6,382 bases of DNA from the NCBI GenBank assembly GCA_900554455.1, contig USHT01000068.1, positions 1 through 6,382 of the forward strand, in the 5' to 3' direction. The notes beneath the pieces are model-generated. The model did no database searches. It saw only the letters and a list, made by a program, of their open reading frames with translations, and was not told the DNA's origin. Of the stretch, positions 1 to 6,382 are shown one piece after another. Position numbers and translations under genes: made by a program. This DNA is from an uncultured Collinsella sp. (GTDB taxonomy: Bacteria; Actinomycetota; Coriobacteriia; Coriobacteriales; Coriobacteriaceae). Each line of letters opens with the position of its first letter. Within the stretch, counting starts at the first letter, position 1.

Positions 1-1
1 G

Positions 2-1069
2 CGCGGCGGCGTTGGCGTCCATCCACGCCTCGCACCAGCCGCCGACGCGCCGCGCCTCCAGCTGGGCGCGCAGCTCGTCGGAGACGTGCAGCTCCAGCAT
101 GTCGAGCAGCGCGTCGGGGTCGCGGGCGAACACGCCCGAGCCGGACGCGCGGTCCATGGAGCGCTTGCCGCCCTGCGCGCCCTTGGAGTGGTGGTGGCAG
201 TAGATGACGGCGCACCCCAGGCTGTCGGCCACGCGGTCGAACTGGTTGCAGAAGGCGGCCATCTGGTCCGCCGAGTTCTCGTCGCCGGTGATCACCTTGT
301 AGATGGGGTCGATGATCACGGCGATGGGGCGCTCCTTGGCCGCGCGGCGTATGAGCGCCGGCGCCAGCTGGTCCATGGGCTTGGAGCGGCCGCGCAGGTT
401 CCAGATGCACACGTTCTCCAGGTTGCGCGGCTCGGCGCCCATGGCGGCGTAGACGTCGCGGAAGCGGTGGAGGCACGATGCGCGGTCCAGCTCCAGGTTC
501 ACGTACATGACGCGGCCCTGCGCGCACCTCCAGCCGAACCACGGCAGGCCCTCGGCCAGCGACACGGTGAGCCCGATCAGGGCGAAGGACTTGCCCGCCT
601 TGGAGGGACCCGCCAGGAGCATCTTGTGCCCCTGGCGCAGCACACCCTCGATCAGCGGCGGCGCGAGCTCTGGCGGGTCGTCCCACGTGGCGGCCAGCGT
701 CTCGGGGTCGGGCAGGTCGTCGTTCTGCTCCTCCAGCCACTCGCGCCACTCCTTCCAGCTCGCCCTGCCCATGGAGCCCGCCACCATCCACTGCCTGCGG
801 CCGGCGCGCATGGCGCCGGGCATGCGGGACAGGCGGCTGGGGTTCTTGTTCTGGGTGTCGAGCTTCAGGCCGTTGTCCGCGCACGTGCGGTACAGGAAGT
901 CGACGCGCTTGCGGTACTCGTCGTAGTCGCGGGCGTCGACGCGCACGATGGCGTGCACGGACTTGTTGCCGCTGTGGACCACGGCGGCGATGGGCAGCTC
1001 CAGGGCGCGCATGACGGCCATCTCGCCGCTGAGGGCTTTGTCCGCAAAATGCGAAATGCGCTGATGCAT
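2..1069 (-). CDS. AAA_25 / RepA-like ATPase of a mobile element, partial and probably 5'-truncated
   Basis: Translating the minus strand by hand gives an open frame running off the left window edge. It has a P-loop GPSKAGKS (bases 587-610), a Walker B-like strand AVIIDPIYK (Asp at 308-310) and a polar motif CHHHSKG near 182-199. This fits RecA-fold AAA_25 ATPases related to RepA helicases of plasmids, phages and integrative elements, which act in element replication. The upstream part, with HSGNKSVHAIVRVDA and NKNPSRLSRMPGAMR (about 810-985), resembles the primase-like region that precedes the ATPase in such proteins. The frame is open only up to a TAG at 1136-1138. ATGs at 1069 and 1021 lack a Shine-Dalgarno, and the similarity seems to begin only near 1040, so the native N-terminus is probably missing. 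I chose 1069 as the outermost Met; the true start is unknown. GC is visibly higher than in the flanking DNA, which fits an acquired element remnant. The helicase-type role is inferred from motifs only. Confidence 0.8.
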   Translation of the reverse strand, partial: MHQRISHFADKALSGEMAVMRALELPIAAVVHSGNKSVHAIVRVDARDYDEYRKRVDFLYRTCADNGLKLDTQNKNPSRLSRMPGAMRAGRRQWMVAGSMGRASWKEWREWLEEQNDDLPDPETLAATWDDPPELAPPLIEGVLRQGHKMLLAGPSKAGKSFALIGLTVSLAEGLPWFGWRCAQGRVMYVNLELDRASCLHRFRDVYAAMGAEPRNLENVCIWNLRGRSKPMDQLAPALIRRAAKERPIAVIIDPIYKVITGDENSADQMAAFCNQFDRVADSLGCAVIYCHHHSKGAQGGKRSMDRASGSGVFARDPDALLDMLELHVSDELRAQLEARRVGGWCEAWMDANAAA

Positions 1070-1114
1070 GCTGCCGAACTCGGTAAGGAGTTGACGCCCA
1101 AGCTCACGGAAATC

Positions 1115-1197
1115 GGTATCTTCCACCGAAAACCCCTAACACTAGAAACTATTTTCGGTGAAAGATGATACCCCCGCTCAACCATCCCATTCGGTGG
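1115..1197. repeat. Dyad plus third copy of a TTCGGTG box
   Basis: CACCGAAAA (1124-1132) and TTTTCGGTG (1152-1160) form a perfect 9-base inverted repeat around a 19-base AT-rich centre. The flanks extend the dyad imperfectly: GGTATCTTC before the left arm mirrors AAAGATGATACC after the right arm, out to about 1172. A third box, TTCGGTGG, lies at 1190-1197. Box centres are about 30 and 36 bases apart. The cluster sits in non-coding DNA between the broken ATPase gene and the reductase gene. It could be a multi-site operator, a replication or partition site of the lost element, or an element end; the sequence does not decide. Confidence 0.5.
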
Positions 1198-1416
1198 ATT
1201 TCTAGGCATGTCCCAAAAATCTACTTGGCCGCTAGGCAATATTAAGAGTGCATTAAGACTTAAAATCATTCAATTGCTAAAGCGTTTCAAAGAACTATCA
1301 TGCTCGCGGTTAGGCGAGGGGTTGTCACCACCATGACGACTGGGACTCATATAATCGCCACGTGCGATGCTCCAACTTCCCGCAAGGAGACACCTTACAT
1401 AAAGGGGGATGGAGTC
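1139..1416. other. Gene-free upstream region of the reductase gene
   Basis: I see no convincing gene in this AT-richer stretch. It holds part of the TTCGGTG cluster, a direct repeat CTAGGCA (1202-1208 and 1232-1238, 30 bases apart), a direct repeat ATTAAGA (1241-1247 and 1252-1258, 11 bases apart) and a TATAAT hexamer at 1350-1355. The possible start codons at 1300 and elsewhere upstream of 1417 have no ribosome binding site and encode nothing resembling the reductase fold. Confidence 0.6.
1322..1355 (+). promoter_or_regulatory. Candidate promoter of the reductase gene
   Basis: A perfect -10 hexamer TATAAT lies at 1350-1355, about 60 bases before the start codon. The best -35-like hexamer, TTGTCA (1322-1327), is 22 bases away, longer than the usual 16-18, and nothing good sits at the ideal distance. 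If real, the promoter would be weak or activator-dependent. Inference from consensus only. Confidence 0.4.
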
Positions 1417-2166
1417 ATGACATTTGACTTCACGGGTAAAACCGCGATCGTTACCGGTGGCACTCAGGGCATTGGCCTCGAGATCGCCAAGGGTATCGTT
1501 GCGGGCGGCGGACACGTCGCGCTCATCGCAAGGAACGCTGCTAAGGGCGAGGCCGCTGTGGCCGAGCTTGGCGAGGGCAACAAGTTCTATCAGCTCGATG
1601 TTGCCGATGCGCCCAAGGCGCGCGAGACCGTCGAGCAGATTTTTACGGACCTGCCGCAAACCAACATCCTGATCAACTGCGCTGGCGTCATCAGCACCAA
1701 GAAGTTTGACGAGATCGATGACACCGAGTGGCGTCGCACCATCGACATCAACCTCAACGGTACCTTCACTATGATGAACGCCGTGTACCCGCACTTTAAG
1801 GCGGCCCATGCCGGCACTATCGTCAACGTGAGTTCCGTTGCGGGCAAAATCGGTGGTGGCCTGCTCGGCACCGCTGCCTACGCGAGCTCCAAGGCCGGTG
1901 TTAACGGTCTAACCAAAGCAGTCGCCAAGGAAGGCGGCAAGTTCGGCGTCCGCTGCAACGCTGTGTGCCCGTCGCTCACGTTGACCGATATGACCTCGAT
2001 TCTCTCTGACGAGAACTCTCAGCGCATCATCAACGGTATTCCTCTGGGCCGCGCCGCCCAGGCCAGCGAGCCTGCGCAGATGGTGCTGTTCTTCGCTTCC
2101 GACCTCGCCAGCTTCGTGAACGGCGAGATTGGTGACTGCGACGGCGGCATCGTCCTGGACGGGTAA
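1417..2166 (+). CDS. Classical SDR oxidoreductase, probably sugar-acid related (KduD/FabG-like)
   Basis: This 249-residue protein is a cytoplasmic classical short-chain dehydrogenase/reductase of usual family length. Visible motifs are the Rossmann TGGTQGIG (13-20), NCAG (87-90, the family's NNAG), catalytic Asn112 in DINLNG, Ser140 in NVSS, and Tyr155/Lys159 in YASSK. Beta-strand 2 ends in ARN without an acidic residue, with Arg39 available, which suggests NADP(H) rather than NAD(H). I chose ATG 1417 because AAAGGGGG (1401-1408) sits 8 bases upstream and the fold begins at once with FTGKTAIVTGG; a longer in-frame start at 1300 would add an unrelated tail. The next gene encodes a KDG permease, so the likely substrate is a keto-sugar acid, for example KduD-type interconversion of 3-deoxy-hexulosonates. 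The closest named enzyme cannot be decided by eye; a FabG-type or polyol dehydrogenase remains possible. A terminator-like hairpin follows the stop. Confidence 0.9.
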   Translation: MTFDFTGKTAIVTGGTQGIGLEIAKGIVAGGGHVALIARNAAKGEAAVAELGEGNKFYQLDVADAPKARETVEQIFTDLPQTNILINCAGVISTKKFDEIDDTEWRRTIDINLNGTFTMMNAVYPHFKAAHAGTIVNVSSVAGKIGGGLLGTAAYASSKAGVNGLTKAVAKEGGKFGVRCNAVCPSLTLTDMTSILSDENSQRIINGIPLGRAAQASEPAQMVLFFASDLASFVNGEIGDCDGGIVLDG

Positions 2167-2185
2167 TACCCCACGACGATCATTT

Positions 2186-2225
2186 GGCGACGGCCCCTGC
2201 GACTCGGGACCGTCGCCTTCTTTCT
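2186..2225 (+). terminator. Rho-independent terminator between the reductase and permease genes
   Basis: GGCGACGG (2186-2193) pairs perfectly with CCGTCGCC (2210-2217). An inner CCC/GGG pairing continues past one mismatch. The T-rich tract TTCTTTCT follows immediately. The hairpin begins 20 bases after the reductase stop and ends 49 bases before the permease start, so it should stop or reduce read-through into the permease gene. Confidence 0.75.
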
Positions 2226-2274
2226 GACATAGGCGCGTGCGGCTACGATTCGCATGCATCCAAAGGAGATATAT

Positions 2275-3294
2275 ATGAGTGAATCGACTGCGGTGGAGGC
2301 GCCGGCGGCAAAGGAGCCGTTCTTTAAGATGTCCTCCATCCCGGGCGCCAATATCTTGGTGCCGCTTCTGTTGGGCTGCCTGCTCAACACGCTATTCCCC
2401 GACCTGTTCAAAACGCTCGGCAGCTTTACGCTTGGCATGACCCAGCAGGGTGCAGGCCCGCTCGTTGGCGCCTTTTTGCTCATCGTCGGTACGACGATTT
2501 CGTTTAAGAGTGCTCCTGCCGCCGCTGCACGCGGCGCCATCATCATCGCCGTCAAGCAGATCGTGGTCGTTGCCGTGTCGCTGCTCATCCTTTATGTGTT
2601 CAACGACAACCTGTTTGGCATCTCTGCCATGGTGATGCTGGCGGCTTGCACCGGCGCCAACAACGCTATGTACGCTGGTCTGATGGGCACCATGGGCAAT
2701 GAGGCCGAGCGTGGCGCCGTCGCCATCACCACGCTCGTTGTCGGCCCTCCGGTCACGATGATCGTGCTCGGCGCTGCCGGTCAGGCTCCGATCGGCTGGT
2801 CGCTCGTGGGTGCCATTCTGCCGATCGTCATCGGCATTATCCTGGGTAACCTCTTCCCCAGCTTTAAGAAGATGATGGCACCGGCACTTTCCGCCATCAT
2901 CGTGCTCGTCTTCTTTGCCATGGGCTCGACCATGACTTTTGGCCAGCTTATCAATGGCGGTCTTCCCGGTATTCTGCTCGGCGTGATCTGCTCGGTGGTC
3001 TTTGCAATTCCCGTCATCGCGGTCGATAAGCTCACGGGTGGTACGGGTGTCGCAGGTGCGGCCATTTCGAGCTGCGCTGGAGCCAATGTGGCCACGCCTG
3101 CTGCCATGGCAAGCGTCAACGAGGCCTTGTACGGCGGTGCGGTGCTCGCGACGGCTACGGCACAGGTTGCTGCCTGCGCAATCGTGACGGCTATTTTGAC
3201 CCCGCTGGTCACCAGCTGGTGCTACAAGCATTTTGAGGGCCAGGGCAACGGCGATAGCAAGGCAACGACCGACAAGGCCGCCGCAGCCGCCTAA
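2275..3294 (+). CDS. kdgT: 2-keto-3-deoxygluconate permease (KdgT family)
   Basis: This 339-residue integral membrane protein resembles the KdgT proton-coupled 2-keto-3-deoxygluconate transporter along its whole length (E. coli KdgT is about 327 residues). Shared stretches include IPGANILVPLLLG (22-34), a GP.VTMIVLGAAG segment, ADKLTGG...GVAGAA and SCAGANVATPAA (266-277). About ten hydrophobic segments are seen, for example 25-41, 60-77, 86-108 and roughly 302-320. A short cytoplasmic-looking N-terminus and a hydrophilic, Ala/Lys-rich tail frame them. ATG 2275 was chosen because AAAGGAGAT (2262-2270) lies at ideal distance; an in-frame ATG at 2254 would include this Shine-Dalgarno in the coding region. 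Its role would be import of KDG released from pectin or other uronate polymers. The upstream reductase supports a sugar-acid pathway, but no KDG kinase or aldolase is in view. Exact substrate is inferred from family. Confidence 0.92.
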   Translation: MSESTAVEAPAAKEPFFKMSSIPGANILVPLLLGCLLNTLFPDLFKTLGSFTLGMTQQGAGPLVGAFLLIVGTTISFKSAPAAAARGAIIIAVKQIVVVAVSLLILYVFNDNLFGISAMVMLAACTGANNAMYAGLMGTMGNEAERGAVAITTLVVGPPVTMIVLGAAGQAPIGWSLVGAILPIVIGIILGNLFPSFKKMMAPALSAIIVLVFFAMGSTMTFGQLINGGLPGILLGVICSVVFAIPVIAVDKLTGGTGVAGAAISSCAGANVATPAAMASVNEALYGGAVLATATAQVAACAIVTAILTPLVTSWCYKHFEGQGNGDSKATTDKAAAAA

Positions 3295-3332
3295 TGCCAA
3301 GCGGCAATCAAAGCTAAAAACTAGCTACGCCA

Positions 3333-3366
3333 CAGGGCGGCCACGGGGGATCCCGTGGTCGCCCTG
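3333..3366 (+). terminator. Terminator hairpin after the permease gene
   Basis: CAGGGCGGCCACGGG (3333-3347) pairs over 15 positions, with one G-U wobble, with CCCGTGGTCGCCCTG (3352-3366) around a GGAT loop. It starts 39 bases after the kdgT stop. The following CATGTTTCTGT is only moderately T-rich, so termination may be partial. Confidence 0.75.
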
Positions 3367-3406
3367 CATGTTTCTGTAGGGTCTCTGAGACACTTTACCC
3401 TGCTAA

Positions 3407-3422
3407 AGCTGGCATAACAGCT
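3407..3422. promoter_or_regulatory. Operator-like palindrome AGCTG-N6-CAGCT
   Basis: Perfect 5-base arms (3407-3411 and 3418-3422) separated by six bases lie about 85 bases upstream of the candidate pflB -35 element. The geometry fits a dimeric regulator, but arms this short can occur by chance. It does not match an FNR or Rex consensus that I know. Confidence 0.25.
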
Positions 3423-3505
3423 AGAGCGAACGTCGTACAAAGGCAAGGAAAAATACCAAACAAATCGGTGAACGGTAGTTGTTCGCGCTCGCATTTCCTG
3501 CGGAT

Positions 3506-3532
3506 TTGTTAAAAACGCCCTAATGGTATAAA
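3506..3532 (+). promoter_or_regulatory. Candidate pflB promoter with extended -10
   Basis: The -10 element TATAAA (3527-3532) is preceded by TGG, giving the extended form TGnTATAAA. TTGTTA (3506-3511) is a reasonable -35 at a short 15-base spacing, which extended -10 promoters tolerate. Transcription would begin near 3539, leaving an untranslated leader of about 225 bases before pflB. Consensus-based inference. Confidence 0.5.
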
Positions 3533-3570
3533 AAAAGAAACATATAACAGCCCTGATGAAGGGGGTAGCT

Positions 3571-3594
3571 ATGTTATCCTTCTCAAACGGGTGA
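3571..3594 (+). CDS. Possible 7-codon leader ORF upstream of pflB
   Basis: ATG at 3571 follows AAGGGGG (3559-3565) by five bases, a better-placed Shine-Dalgarno than that of pflB itself. The frame encodes MLSFSNG and stops at TGA 3592-3594. It would lie in the leader of the candidate pflB transcript. There is no run of a regulatory amino acid, so a classical attenuator is not evident. It could be a translated leader that protects or couples the mRNA, or a chance occurrence. Confidence 0.25.
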   Translation: MLSFSNG

Positions 3595-3762
3595 AATCTT
3601 GGGTTTTGGGTTGCAGTTCCAAGGTGGACAAACGTTTTTCCCTGTACCAACGTGTGGTGAAGAACGGAAGAAGCCGGTAGTGCAAGCCGAAAATTCAAGA
3701 ATTCAATAAGCAGCGGTGTGAGAGAGCGCCGCATTACACGTAACTAGGAGCGTGGTTACACA

Positions 3763-5814
<2,052 letters not shown>

Positions 5815-5815
5815 C

Positions 5816-5840
5816 TATTGTTAGTGCTATACTAACAATA
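5816..5840. repeat. Perfect palindrome between pflB and the radical-domain gene
   Basis: TATTGTTAGT (5816-5825) and ACTAACAATA (5831-5840) are perfect 10-base inverted arms around GCTAT. The element starts one base after the pflB stop codon. It is AT-rich with no following T-run, so it is not a typical terminator. Its centre contains TATACT, a -10-like hexamer without a good -35. It may be an RNA hairpin setting mRNA stability or subunit ratio, or a DNA operator. Confidence 0.6.
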
Positions 5841-5856
5841 ACGATTACTGATTAGC

Positions 5857-5876
5857 GCGCCGGTTTCGGCCGGCGC
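5857..5876 (+). repeat. GC-rich intercistronic hairpin
   Basis: GCGCCGG (5857-5863) pairs with CCGGCGC (5870-5876) around TTTCGG. It ends ten bases before the AAGGAGA Shine-Dalgarno of the radical-domain gene. No T-tract follows, so a role in RNA processing, stability or translation initiation fits better than termination. Confidence 0.5.
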
Positions 5877-5899
5877 CTATCGATCGAAGGAGACACATT

Positions 5900-6151
5900 A
5901 TGAAGGTTTCTGAAGTTTCCGAGACTCAGGCCGATAACCTGGTCCACATGCTCGACGCTTACGCCGAGAAGGGTGGCCACCACCTGAACATCAACGTCTT
6001 CAACCGTGAGACGCTGCTCGACGCTCAGGCTCACCCCGAGAAGTACCCGCAGCTGACCATCCGCGTTTCCGGCTATGCCGTGAACTTCCACACGCTCACC
6101 AAGGAGCAGCAGGACGAGGTCATTGCGCGTACCTTCCACAACAAGTTCTAA
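5900..6151 (+). CDS. grcA: Stand-alone glycyl radical domain, second subunit of pyruvate formate-lyase (GrcA-like)
   Basis: This 83-residue protein corresponds to the C-terminal glycyl radical domain of Pfl[19 protein letters not shown] (25-42), [18 protein letters not shown] (46-63) and the [14 protein letters not shown] tail match the last part of E. coli PflB almost position for position. Gly58 in RVSGYA (bases 6071-6073) corresponds to radical Gly734, which PFL-activating enzyme oxidises to the stored radical. The start is well supported by AAGGAGA (5887-5893) six bases upstream. The N-terminal 24 residues stand in for the linker and are a few residues shorter than the E. coli segment. 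E. coli GrcA is longer (about 127 residues) and accompanies a complete PFL; here the neighbouring PFL has no radical domain, so this protein probably completes it in trans. Codon use matches pflB. It is in a different reading frame, 85 bases after the pflB stop, likely in the same transcript. Confidence 0.95.
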   Translation: MKVSEVSETQADNLVHMLDAYAEKGGHHLNINVFNRETLLDAQAHPEKYPQLTIRVSGYAVNFHTLTKEQQDEVIARTFHNKF

Positions 6152-6169
6152 AGGGACTCAACTCCCACC

Positions 6170-6273
6170 GGAGACCCGGTAAGGCCTACGCACTTTGCCT
6201 CTCAAACGTCCTCGCCGCTTCGCGGCTGCGGAATGTTTGCGAGACAAATTGCTCCTGGCCTTGCCGGGTCTCC
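6170..6273. repeat. 104-base nested palindromic element
   Basis: Outer arms GGAGACCCGGTAAGGCC (6170-6186) and GGCCTTGCCGGGTCTCC (6257-6273) pair over 17 positions with one G-U. Middle arms around 6190-6207 and 6235-6252 pair imperfectly. The tip is GCCGC-TTC-GCGGC (6214-6226). The whole would fold as one long hairpin 19 bases after the radical-domain stop. No T-run follows, so it is not a simple terminator. It may be a dispersed intergenic palindrome (REP- or MITE-like), an RNA 3' stabiliser or a structured RNA. Only one copy is in the window. Confidence 0.7.
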
Positions 6274-6327
6274 TGCGTTGTCGCCCTTTAGGGAACCACA
6301 CTAAATTAAATTGGTGTCCTCGGACAT

Positions 6328-6370
6328 GCAAAGAGGCTCGCTGCGCACTTCGTGCGGCGAGCCTCTTTGC
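6328..6370. terminator. Strong, possibly bidirectional terminator hairpin
   Basis: GCAAAGAGGCTCGC (6328-6341) pairs perfectly over 14 bases with GCGAGCCTCTTTGC (6357-6370). An inner stem CGCAC-TTC-GTGCG (6344-6356) is offset by a two-base bulge. The AAAG and CTTT in the outer stem are typical of bidirectional terminators. The flanking T-tract is short, and the window ends 12 bases later, so the convergent neighbour cannot be seen. It closes the pfl transcription unit. Confidence 0.7.
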
Positions 6371-6382
6371 GTCCTGCGGAAT

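Larger units (their letters stand above)
3295..3762. other. Gene-free region with the pflB regulatory leader
   Basis: No credible protein gene is seen on either strand. In order it holds the permease terminator (3333-3366), the palindromes GTCTC-T-GAGAC (3381-3391) and AGCTG-N6-CAGCT (3407-3422), an A-rich stretch, an extended -10 promoter (3506-3532), a possible 7-codon leader ORF (3571-3594), and a further 168 bases of leader with weak hairpins, the clearest being GCGGTG (3713-3718) with CGCCGC (3727-3732). No known riboswitch was recognised. Confidence 0.6.

Noticed and set aside
86..1168. 360-codon plus-strand open frame over the ATPase region
   Set aside because: The minus strand in the same region has Walker A, Walker B and family-like blocks. 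The plus-strand translation is repetitive Val/Ala/His/Gly-rich and resembles no protein.
1280..1287. AAGCGTTT matching a LacI-family AANCGNTT core
   Set aside because: An 8-base core with poor outer symmetry and no second copy is expected by chance.
1300..1416. Longer N-terminus for the reductase from ATG 1300
   Set aside because: The extra 39 residues have no SDR similarity and the start lacks a Shine-Dalgarno. ATG 1417 has AAAGGGGG and begins the fold directly.
2254..2274. Permease start at ATG 2254
   Set aside because: It would place the ideal AAAGGAGAT Shine-Dalgarno inside the coding sequence; ATG 2275 is at the right distance from it.
2392..3300. 302-codon frame antisense to the permease
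   Set aside because: Hydrophilic, low-complexity shadow of a clear membrane transporter gene.
3425..3530. FNR or Rex sites in the pflB upstream region
   Set aside because: No TTGAT-N4-ATCAA or TTGTGAA-N-TTCACAA-like pair was found; only isolated TTGTT half-matches occur.
3321..3734. 137-codon minus-strand frame in the pflB upstream region
   Set aside because: No ribosome binding site, no recognisable domain, and it overlaps the terminator and promoter elements of the plus strand.
5815..5899. Stop-codon read-through or programmed frameshift joining the two PFL pieces
   Set aside because: Further in-frame stops follow the TAA and the spacer holds no linker-coding sequence. The small gene has its own start signals.

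Overview
The window looks like chromosome of a strictly or facultatively anaerobic, GC-rich bacterium. A Collinsella-like member of the Coriobacteriia (Actinomycetota) is my best guess, inferred from the strong C/G third-position bias, the AAG/GAG/CTG codon preference and the anaerobic fermentation genes. No rRNA or other taxonomic marker is present, so this is not proven.

Layout. (1) About 1-1045, minus strand: the C-terminal part of a plasmid/phage-type AAA_25 (RepA-like) ATPase. It is cut by the left window edge, appears to have lost its own 5' end, and is richer in GC than the rest. (2) 1046-1416: an AT-richer, gene-free stretch with a cluster of three TTCGGTG boxes, short direct repeats and a TATAAT element. 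(3) 1417-3294, plus strand: a classical short-chain dehydrogenase/reductase followed by a KdgT-family 2-keto-3-deoxygluconate permease, a probable sugar-acid (uronate-derived) module. A terminator hairpin lies between the two genes and another after the permease. (4) 3295-3762: a 468-base gene-free region with operator-like palindromes, an extended -10 promoter and a long leader carrying a possible 7-codon upstream ORF. (5) 3763-6151: pyruvate formate-lyase encoded in two pieces. A 683-residue catalytic protein keeps the Cys-Cys active site but has no glycyl radical domain. An 83-residue protein starting 85 bases downstream is that missing domain, with the RVSGYA radical loop. (6) 6152-6382: a 104-base nested palindrome and a strong, possibly bidirectional terminator hairpin.

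The most interesting item is the split pyruvate formate-lyase. Enterobacteria keep a full-length enzyme plus a spare radical domain (GrcA/YfiD). Here the main enzyme ends where the radical domain would begin, so the small protein is probably an obligatory second subunit rather than a repair part. Metabolically, the permease and reductase would feed sugar acids toward pyruvate, and PFL would convert pyruvate and CoA to acetyl-CoA and formate. The intermediate enzymes (KDG kinase and aldolase) and the PFL-activating enzyme are not in the window.
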